A stretch of 44,956 bases of DNA from CAYYYP01 sp964475985 (GTDB lineage: Bacteria; Bdellovibrionota; UBA1018; CAYHWW01), in assembly GCA_964475985.1 (NCBI GenBank), contig CAYYYP010000026.1, positions 1 through 44,956 on the forward strand, in the 5' to 3' direction. This document shows positions 9,901 through 17,200 of this stretch, piece after piece. The translations under genes and the position numbers were made by a program. Numbering within the stretch: position 1 is the first letter of the stretch; each line of letters begins with the position of its first letter. The notes under the pieces are model-generated. The model did not search any database and was not told where the DNA came from. It was given only the letters and a program-made list of their open reading frames with translations.

Positions 9901-12048
9901 TTAACCGCCGGAGAAGTGTCCACTAACTTCAACGGATTTCTGGCGGATTATATCGACACTCCCGCCGCACCTACGGCGTTGGTAGTTACGGCCTACGCAA
10001 CTGCGGCACGATTGGACATAAGCTGGACCGCAAGCACAAGTGCGGCAACCGGAGCTTACAAAACTTCCAATGTAACTAGTTACATCATTGAACGAGCTCC
10101 AGATGTTGCCGGAAACCCGGGTGCGTTCGCACAAATCGCGTCCGTAGCCAAAACGGTTACCTCTTACGTTGATACTAATTTGTCGGCCGCCACAAAATAT
10201 CACTACCGTGTGAAGGCTTCCCACGTTGGACTTTCTTCTGCTTACACTTCAACGGAAAACGGCACTGCAGGAACCTATCCGTCAGGCGCCATCAATACGA
10301 CTAACTTAGTTCTTAATTTTGATGCCGGAAGCGGTGGGGCGGCGAACAACCCCACTTCTAGTTGCGGTAGCAATACGAGCACTTGGTACGATATTTCCGG
10401 CCAATTAAATAACGGAACTTTGGTAAATTTCGGCGCCCTTACCTGCGGTGGCGTGGATGGTGGCGGAAACGACATCGCCGGCTGGAATGGCAACGGCACC
10501 GTCGGAGATTCTCATCGATTGAGTTTTAACGGAACTTCCCAATACCTAAATTTTGGAAATACAATCAATCCTACGAGTGAATACACGCTTGCCGCCTGGG
10601 TGAAAACTACCCGCTCGGCCGTTCAACCCATCATTAACAAATACAACACGGGCGGTGCTCAATCCTATGAGATGTACTTGGATGCATCCGGTTATCCCGT
10701 CTGTATATATTACCAAACCAACATCGGTTGGTGGGTACCGGGCGCTACCAGTGTGACGGGAGATACCGCCGTCAACGATGGAGATTGGCACTACGTCACC
10801 TGTACGGCAGGGGCCGGAGTGCAAACAGTTTATGTTGATGGTGAATCGGTAGGATCGGCCGCGGCCCCTAACTTGTTGCAAACCACCACGGCAGAGCTCT
10901 GGATCGGAAAAGACAGTTCCGGTAATTATTTCGGTGGCGCATTGGGCGGCGCACAGATTTACACCCGCGCGCTAACTGGCGCAGAAGTATTATCCAATAT
11001 GAATGCGCACATTGCCGCTTACCATACAGCGCCCGCAGCCCCCACGGGGTTTACTGTAACTAGAAATGCGGCGACGAACCGTTTGGACTTAAACTGGACG
11101 GCGTCGGTGAGCACCAACGTAAAATATTACAAAGTAGAGCGGGCCCCAGATGTCGCCGGAAGTGCGGGTGCATTTGCCCAAATCGCCAGCGTCGCTAAGA
11201 CGGTTACAAGTTATGTCGACACCTCCACCACGGCCGCGACGACTTATCACTACCGAGTCAAAGCAACCTTCGCGAGCTTAAGTTCAACCTATGCTACCGC
11301 CGCGGGAACGGCGGCAGGTACCTATGCTAACGTTGCGGTGAATACTACAAACCTTGTGCTCAACCTTGACCCTTCCTTTAGCGGTGCGTTCAATAACCCT
11401 ACGGCAGCATGCGGAAGCACGACTTACAAATGGTACGATATTTCGGGTGCTCTCAACCATGCTACCCTCACTGGGTATGCAGCCCTTACGTGCGGCAGCG
11501 GTTGGAATGGCGCTGGATCTGGCGCGGATCCTTACCGTCTAGATTTTAACGGTACTTCAAACTACTTGAACTTTGGTGATACCATCAACCCCACCGCTGC
11601 CTTTACGCTTGGAGCTTGGGTTAAAACCGTAAAAGCCGCTAAACAACCCGTTATCAATAAGTATCTCACCGGTGGGACTAACGGTTATGAAATGTACTTA
11701 GATGCCGCCGGAAAACCCGTCTGCCATTATTACCAAACTAATATTGGATGGTGGGTACCTGGTGAAGTGACGGTAACGGGTCCATCGGCCGTCAATGACG
11801 GCGCTTGGCATTATATTACCTGCACTGCGGAAGCTAGCACCATGAAGGTTTTAGTAGACGGCGTTGCCGTAGCATCCGTAGCTGCACCAAACTTGCTTCA
11901 AGTTTCGACCGGTGCGTTATGGATCGGAAAAAACAGCAGTAACGAATATTTCCAAGGCTCCATGGGTGGAATTCACATTTATACCCGTGCACTTTCCGAG
12001 GCAGAAGTTCTATCCAACTTTAACGGCCTTACCGCAACTTTCCCTTAA
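6952..12048 (+). CDS. Giant LamG / fibronectin type III repeat lipoprotein
   Basis: 1698 residues from a GTG with AGGAGA at good spacing. The signal ends in a lipobox (MIGGC), so it is a lipoprotein. Domains in order: choice-of-anchor D/Hydin-like domain about 65-160 (FGNVEKNT start); concanavalin-A/LamG-like domain about 170-410; a second jellyroll about 425-640 beginning PQLWFKADAI; Fn3 about 650-745; then LamG about 760-1000, Fn3 about 1005-1105, LamG about 1115-1355, Fn3 about 1360-1455 and LamG about 1465-1698. The last three LamG units share the motif YYQTNIGWWVPG and two Fn3 units share IERAPDVAG or VERAPDVAG, showing internal duplication. Such modules bind sugars or proteins at the surface; adhesion is the likely role, by inference. 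Confidence 0.88.
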   Translation: MNQIITMKFKILRDGFSSFYKFILLIAGFAMIGGCNPLGQSVNDTPSDSESGGSSVTVGTITVSDAPIYNFGNVEKNTVSSKTFTVSNTGDTTIALTPLTDGSLTLVAPFALAGGTCVITNSVAPRSSCTIIVSFSPTSVGSSTNPIRIEYVGGVANGSIMGTGVISVVSSGLRVNLDASLASGTTNFTDGTCADTTWTDLTSNGLNATLNGFSTCASGTDGWSGAGVAANPYRLSFDGVTDYVSFPSGMTSTLTTFSVSFWVKTTEVRSHATYWQRPALFCQGTSGDATGDFGITTQSGYLAMWSGLSSTDKEVTSTKFISDGAWHHIVAINNGTNLRLMVDGYDVGVSIPSGGALNATAFYLGGCNYNFVATNPLSQGEFATFQFYNRALTTEEAIQNCSSTSAKLASATCATYSSPPVAGPQLWFKADAISKADGETISVWADQSSNTMNATQFTGGAQPTYKTNILSGKPVLRFSGSNYLNHPYSSGAIANSVFAVVKRSGGAAGWQTVIQASAPNTALAVLMGARTGNSVNWGTYFGSILNSSYSVDGSWAALSSVSRSSADISIVTNGLEELVVGSGYHSDAWERRQIGGVNNGSETLTGDIAEILVYPFAVTDAQRKTVECYLGNKYGISINVAAGCAALYSAPSAPSGLSAVASSAWSMVVSWTASATADFTGYKLERCPDANNDGTCDSAMAQIATPGSSSTSYTDSGLTAGTYYLYRIKAYGIGGDSAYTSNASATTQADTSGGVGRGVLVTGTTLALNLNAPTANGGTTTHPDLSCTGGALTWTDISSSGANATLTSFASGSCGASSGWNGTGLVASPYRLMFNGTSDYLTLGNVIHPTTAYTLSAWVQTTKSGAAQPVINKFDSGGTNSFSLYIDSSGYPVCRYYQTNIGWWVPGTTTVTGVTVVNDGGWHHVVCVANNTTQKVYIDGAESASAAGPNVLQDSTAPLWIGKSSSNEYFRGGIAGVQIYTSALTAGEVSTNFNGFLADYIDTPAAPTALVVTAYATAARLDISWTASTSAATGAYKTSNVTSYIIERAPDVAGNPGAFAQIASVAKTVTSYVDTNLSAATKYHYRVKASHVGLSSAYTSTENGTAGTYPSGAINTTNLVLNFDAGSGGAANNPTSSCGSNTSTWYDISGQLNNGTLVNFGALTCGGVDGGGNDIAGWNGNGTVGDSHRLSFNGTSQYLNFGNTINPTSEYTLAAWVKTTRSAVQPIINKYNTGGAQSYEMYLDASGYPVCIYYQTNIGWWVPGATSVTGDTAVNDGDWHYVTCTAGAGVQTVYVDGESVGSAAAPNLLQTTTAELWIGKDSSGNYFGGALGGAQIYTRALTGAEVLSNMNAHIAAYHTAPAAPTGFTVTRNAATNRLDLNWTASVSTNVKYYKVERAPDVAGSAGAFAQIASVAKTVTSYVDTSTTAATTYHYRVKATFASLSSTYATAAGTAAGTYANVAVNTTNLVLNLDPSFSGAFNNPTAACGSTTYKWYDISGALNHATLTGYAALTCGSGWNGAGSGADPYRLDFNGTSNYLNFGDTINPTAAFTLGAWVKTVKAAKQPVINKYLTGGTNGYEMYLDAAGKPVCHYYQTNIGWWVPGEVTVTGPSAVNDGAWHYITCTAEASTMKVLVDGVAVASVAAPNLLQVSTGALWIGKNSSNEYFQGSMGGIHIYTRALSEAEVLSNFNGLTATFP

Positions 12049-12094
12049 GCGAGAGAAGTTAAAAACTAGTTGAGCTCATCAGCCGTTCAATCAC

Positions 12095-12194
12095 NNNNNN
12101 NNNNNNNNNNNNNNNNNNNNNNNNNNNNNNNNNNNNNNNNNNNNNNNNNNNNNNNNNNNNNNNNNNNNNNNNNNNNNNNNNNNNNNNNNNNNNN
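12095..12194. other. Assembly gap (100 N)
   Basis: A run of exactly 100 N, the usual placeholder for a scaffold gap of unknown length. It interrupts the 3' part of the hemolysin III gene, so any reading frame drawn across it is arbitrary. Confidence 0.99.
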
Positions 12195-12589
12195 AACCAT
12201 TTTGGCGCTTGCACCCAAAACAAACTCTGAATCACTCCGAGGATCGCCGCACTCCAACAAACGGTGAGCATACGACGGCCCTCCTCCGGAGGAAGGGCTA
12301 AAAGAAAAAAAGGTGTGGCCGAGCCCCCGATCAGCAAAAAAATCGCTGCGTGATCAAAGCGCCTAAACCACTTACGCACGCTTTGGGACCATTGTGGACG
12401 ATGATAAAGCGCGCTTGTGCCAAAAAGATTGATGAGACTTAACGAATAAATGATGGCTGCTACTAATGCCCTTGAACCATTGGTTTTAGTAATCAGCATT
12501 AAGCAGGATCCCAGGGCGATGAAAAATGCTGCCTGGTGGGAGTGACCCCGAAGTAAGGGTTTTTTAAGGATTTTTTGCGACGTGTGCAT
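12195..12589 (-). CDS. Hemolysin III / PAQR family membrane protein, 3' end lost in gap
   Basis: 131 residues are visible before the gap, from an ATG at 12587-12589 without a clear ribosome binding site. The sequence has the hemolysin III/PAQR pattern: LRGHSHQAAF near the N-terminus, hydrophobic helices, SALYHRPQW with H63, and RRFDHAAIFLLIGG with D79 and H80, matching the family's Ser/His/Asp metal-site motifs. Full-length members are about 200-220 residues with seven helices, so roughly 80 residues including the last His pair should lie in or beyond the gap. The 12059-12094 segment on this strand reads VIERLMSSTSF then stop; whether it is the true C-terminus cannot be told. Function of bacterial members is unclear. 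Confidence 0.85.
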
Positions 12590-12740
12590 TTTTTTGAATT
12601 CCTAAGCTTGGTTAAACCGAAATTATTCTACCCAGTCCATCCTAAGTTTTAAAAAGTTTGTTACCTTAAAGAGGGGCAACCAAAGTTATCATCGCCTTGC
12701 CGTCCCATTCTCAACTTTCAAACCCAGATGATTCCTCACG

Positions 12741-12748
12741 GAGGAGGA
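12741..12748 (+). promoter_or_regulatory. Strong ribosome binding site fixing the propeller lipoprotein start
   Basis: GGAGGAGG two bases before the ATG at 12751 decides that start over the upstream in-frame codon at 12697, whose extra 18 residues would precede the signal peptide. Confidence 0.7.
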
Positions 12749-12750
12749 TT

Positions 12751-14139
12751 ATGAACCGGTCTACGCTAAATTTAAGTCGTTTACATGCTTTTTTACCGAT
12801 AGCGGTAGCGATAGTCGTTGTTGGCTGCAGTCGTGACACGCCAAATTTACCGGGAATTGGCTCACTGAACGTTCCACCACTTTCCGCCCAGCCGGTGGAT
12901 GGTGGGTGCATCTTTGATTGGAGCCACGCAAGAGTGACTTATTTTGCACCGAATGACCCGGGCAGCGATGGCAATAGCGACGCCGCAAATTTAGCGCTCT
13001 CCTATAATGTTTGGATGATGAATGCGGATGGTTCGAATAAAACTGCTTTAACTAAGAATACCGTCGCTAATGTAAACGTATTTTTTCCCACATTCTCTCC
13101 GGACGGAAGAGCAATCTTTTTTAATTCCACGCTAGGATTTTCGGGGGCGGTGAATTCCGCACCTGAATCAGCCTACAATATCTGGGCAGTGAATACGGCG
13201 ACCGGCCAACTCTTGCCAATCACCCAGAACACCAACGGTAACCATAGCGATGGTTCCGTCTACTTTTCGCCCGACAGCAATAAAATATTTTTTAGCTCTA
13301 CCCTCAACTTGAGCGCATCACCGAATGGGCTCCGAAACCCTACTCATAATATTTGGAGTCTTGACGCGCTGGACGGAGTGCCCCAACTCCGAAACCTAAC
13401 GGCAGCTACGCAAGTAAGTTGTGAAAGCAATGGTTTTGAATATTCACCAGACGGCACCAAAATTTTATTTGCTTCAAGAATGGCACTGGATGCGGATCCT
13501 GCAACTCCTTGCTTAAGCGTATTTAATGTTTGGGTTATGAACGTAGATGGTAGCGGTAAAATCGCTTTGACCAGAAATACGGACGTACGCAGCCAACCGG
13601 CTGGATTTTCCACGGAAGGTGACAAGATTTTATTTTATTCAAGGCAAGCGGTAAACGGCGTGGCTTCAGACTCCGATAATATTTGGATCATGAACTTGGA
13701 TGGTACGGAGCAAACGCCACTCACCACTGAGACTCAAGCGAACTTTGATAGCCGCGTGTGGCGAAATGGTATGAACCCCCTTCGGGATTCAACGGTAGTA
13801 TTCCAATCTCGGATGGCGACATCCGCCGGCCACAGTGGAGCTGCGCAGCCCTACAACCTTTGGATCATGAACCTCGACGGTTCAAATCCTCGGGCAATCA
13901 CGACATCTACGGATATAAATAGTGCGATCAGTTTGCCGCGGTATTCTCCCGATGCAACCAAAATTATTTATTTAAGTTCTGAGGCGCCGGCGGGCGTAAC
14001 TCCATGGACGCCGACTCCGAATGTGTGGATTCGGGATGCAAATGGTAGCAACGCCCGCGCGCTTACGACGAATTCAAACGGGAACATGGTTCGAATCGGA
14101 ACCAACGACGTGGTGGATTTGCCGAAGATTTGTAACTGA
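12751..14139 (+). CDS. TolB-like (PD40) beta-propeller lipoprotein
   Basis: 462 residues from the ATG at 12751 with GGAGGAGG upstream. The signal peptide ends in a lipobox (VVVGC), so the product is a lipoprotein. The mature part is built from seven repeats of about 60 residues, each with a phrase like YNVWMMNADGSNKTALT followed by FSPDG-type turns (for example YNIWAVNTATG, FNVWVMNVDGSG, DNIWIMNLDGTE, YNLWIMNLDGSN, PNVWIRDANGSN). This is the PD40/TolB C-terminal propeller pattern and would form one complete seven-bladed propeller. The TolB N-terminal domain is absent and there is no Tol-Pal operon nearby, so it is not TolB itself. A protein-interaction scaffold in the envelope is the inferred role. 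Confidence 0.85.
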   Translation: MNRSTLNLSRLHAFLPIAVAIVVVGCSRDTPNLPGIGSLNVPPLSAQPVDGGCIFDWSHARVTYFAPNDPGSDGNSDAANLALSYNVWMMNADGSNKTALTKNTVANVNVFFPTFSPDGRAIFFNSTLGFSGAVNSAPESAYNIWAVNTATGQLLPITQNTNGNHSDGSVYFSPDSNKIFFSSTLNLSASPNGLRNPTHNIWSLDALDGVPQLRNLTAATQVSCESNGFEYSPDGTKILFASRMALDADPATPCLSVFNVWVMNVDGSGKIALTRNTDVRSQPAGFSTEGDKILFYSRQAVNGVASDSDNIWIMNLDGTEQTPLTTETQANFDSRVWRNGMNPLRDSTVVFQSRMATSAGHSGAAQPYNLWIMNLDGSNPRAITTSTDINSAISLPRYSPDATKIIYLSSEAPAGVTPWTPTPNVWIRDANGSNARALTTNSNGNMVRIGTNDVVDLPKICN

Positions 14140-14203
14140 GACGTCATTACCGAGATTTAATGGCCCTGAGGCAACTTCTTAGGTGGTACTTCTTGCCGAT
14201 CAT

Positions 14204-14226
14204 GTATAAATTCATTTAATTTATAC
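14204..14226. promoter_or_regulatory. Perfect AT-rich inverted repeat upstream of the zincin-UbiB gene
   Basis: GTATAAATT (14204-14212), five-base spacer, AATTTATAC (14218-14226): nine-base perfect arms. It ends 31 bases before the GTG start of the large gene. Position and symmetry fit an operator or an overlapping promoter; no T-run follows, so it is not a typical terminator. Confidence 0.4.
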
Positions 14227-14257
14227 TAAAACCGATAAATTCACCGGGGAACTGCCC

Positions 14258-17200
14258 GTGTTATTTCATCGGATAAAATTCATGATTTTCGTTACCCTGC
14301 TGGTCTTCTTACGATCCGCGGGGGCGGAAACCCATGGCGTGCGTGAACCACGCGCGCCGGCGATGCAACGTCAACCTAACCAAGCCCAAAATCACGGTGT
14401 CGCCATTGCCCCCTCATCTGCGGACAAAGACCCTGATTCTACCTCCGACAACATCCGTGATGTTACTGCAGACGTTCCCGCAATCCAGAACGCACTTCAG
14501 CACATTCTTGATCGCATTGTTGCGGCCGCACGCATCACGCATCCCAGAGCTATAAAAAACGTGAACTGGCGCATCCGCATTACCGCATCCCCAGAAATCA
14601 ATGCTTCGGTACAAATTCGCGATAGAGACCGTAGCACCGGTTCGTCTGGTGTGAACCATGTGGATCAAGTGGAAGTAACGGCCGGCCTCATCAACCTTTT
14701 TATGGCGGAGGCACGCGCCCATCCCGATGGTCCACAGTTTAACGACGCCCTTGAGGAAATCGCTGGCATCATCGCCCACGAGCTGGGACATAGCATTGAC
14801 TTCAGCCAAGACCCCCATGCTTATGGGCAGCTGCGCGAGGTACGGGCCGATGGAATTGCGATTCCGCTTCTGCACGCGGCGGGCATTCCGACCAATTCCC
14901 TAAACCGCGCATTTCGGCGTATCGCAAGCGTTGCCGGGGCGGTTACGGAAAGTGATTTGGTGAGAGCCGTAAAATCCTATGTCAGCACTCATCCCACCGA
15001 TGTGTTTCGCACCATCCAGGGCGAAATTGGAATTGTCGTAAGTCAGATGACCCAAGGCGGTCCGCAGCTTCGTCCACTCAACGTTCAACGTGAAAATTTC
15101 TTAGCGGAAATTCCGCACCTACCAACGCTAACCCCCGCGCAGGCGCAGGCCGCCGCAGAAATCGCAACCTTTCCGAGGCCAACTTCCCTGGTGGCGACCA
15201 TCTCTGAAATTAGAGCGACGCTAAATACCCTGGAGAACGCTCGCTATAGTGACGCCGAGAACCGGAACCTCGTTTTTGATCGGGCCGCAAGACAGCTTCG
15301 ACATCTCATGACGCTTTTTGATTCGCAGCTTGCGGCCAGGGGTAATCACGTGCCACCAAACGAGCGTGAGGAAGTATTTAGTTTGCTTCGGCAATTTGAA
15401 ACAATATCCATCGATTCCCCGTTGCTCGCCACCGAAAAAATTTCCATAGCCAATGATACTCGCTTAGAAACCATTCCTTTTTTTCAAAGTCCGGAATACA
15501 CGCAGTTTCTTAGGCAAACGCTGACTCCGCGATTTGAGAGCGCAGCCAGGGATTTAGATACTTCCATGACTTGGGATTCAATTTCCTTGGGCTTGATCGG
15601 TAACTCATTCTGCCCTCCACAATTTTTTGCCCAATTGATCGCCGATACTTTGCCCCAGGTCCAAAGCAGATATCCATCAACTGAACTTAGCGGAGTTCTT
15701 GCCGCAAACTTCCTAGCGAGATTTTCTAACTCTACGCAAACCCTTGATTGGACCATGATTATGGGGAGGCTCTACCAACAGATTGCCGACAGCCTTTCGG
15801 AAAGCGAGCGTAATCATTTCGTGGTGAGGTTCAACGAAGTTGCACGCGACCCGAGTTCCGTAGGGTTGAGATTCCAGAGATCAGGGTCGGGGGAACGAAG
15901 CGGTCTGGATGATCAGAAATTGAGTTACGCCAGAGCCCACAATCAGTGGGGCGATGTTGAATCCACCGCGAGAAGCATCTGGAGAGATCGGGGATTCTAT
16001 GCGGCATTTGATTTTGCTAACAACACTAACTATACGATCGACTGGCATTTGATTTGCCAAATCATGGGGATTTCGGCCGAAGTGGGGCGCCAACAAATCA
16101 ATGAAAGCCTGCGGGATTTTTTGCGTTCTAATCGGTACCCCCAACTTCTTGAAGCCTTAGCAAATGGGCGGCCTCCGTTGACCAAAGAATTAGCTTTGGG
16201 GACCCGGTATTCTTCTTGGTTCGACGCCAACCTGGGGGATGACATCACAGATAAAAATAATTTAACGTCGCCCACGGCACGTTTCAGCATGACTCGGAAC
16301 CGACTTCAAAGGCGTTACATTTTAGGTCATAGCGAGGCTTTTCGGAACCGGTACCGCGAAGTGGTGCGAAGTCGCTTGAGGGGGTTGACCGAATGGACTA
16401 ACGAGCCGCCCACTGCGGCAAAGGTTCGGGACGCCTTTCTGGCGACCATGACGGAAATGCTCGGGGATCATCATCAATATCCCACCGCCGTCTATGATTT
16501 GCAGATCGAATCCATAAATGAATTAAATTTGCAACCAGCGACAAAGCAGCGCCTGATTTCAGAACTTTATTTAGAAGAGGCAGCGCCCATTCCCGGAAAA
16601 AAAGCATCGAAGGACGCGAGGGGGCGATCGGTAGATAATCTCGCGTGGCCTAACCTACCCCAAGGGCACCCGGACGAGATGATACAGTGGGCCCTCTTTA
16701 CAAAGGGTGAGCATAACGTCCGCATCTATCGCGCACTTCATAAAGCCGGAGTGGTGCGGCGACCGACGGACATTCTTCCCCTCGCCCAAGCTCGCATGAC
16801 CGAAACGCGAGATTTGTTCGGTGGTACCGCCCCCCGCGGTCGGGCCGACAAATATACGACGAGAAGTCATTTCGAAGTAGTCCACGCCATGGCACCGCTC
16901 CTCAGCCAGGAGCTGAGAGAGGTCCGCAGCCCAGTTGAATTCTTTCAATTTATAGAGCGAGTTTATGATCCATCCATTCCAAGAAGTCAGCATGCTGCAG
17001 CCGCTACGAGCCGGGCGGTCACTCGTCTCACGGGAGAAACGATTGCCCGAGCGCGAAGCATGAATTTAAGCACCGATGACGCCCATCGCGTATTTTTGAT
17101 TTTGACGCAAAATGGCCCATCCCTTGAGACGGATCAATACTTTGAACAAGTTTTGCGACCTACCCTTTACGCCCAGGCATCTGGTCAGCTCCTAGATGAA

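Noticed and set aside
7155..11542. Many long open frames on the opposite strand of the LamG gene
   Set aside because: They follow from the gene's repetitive, GC-biased codon pattern; none has a start signal or domain.
12059..12094. VIERLMSSTSF as the C-terminus of hemolysin III
   Set aside because: It does not resemble the family's C-terminus and the frame across the gap is arbitrary, so it was not joined.
12751..14139. True TolB of the Tol-Pal system
   Set aside because: A lipobox is present, the TolB N-terminal domain is missing and no tolQRA or pal gene is adjacent.
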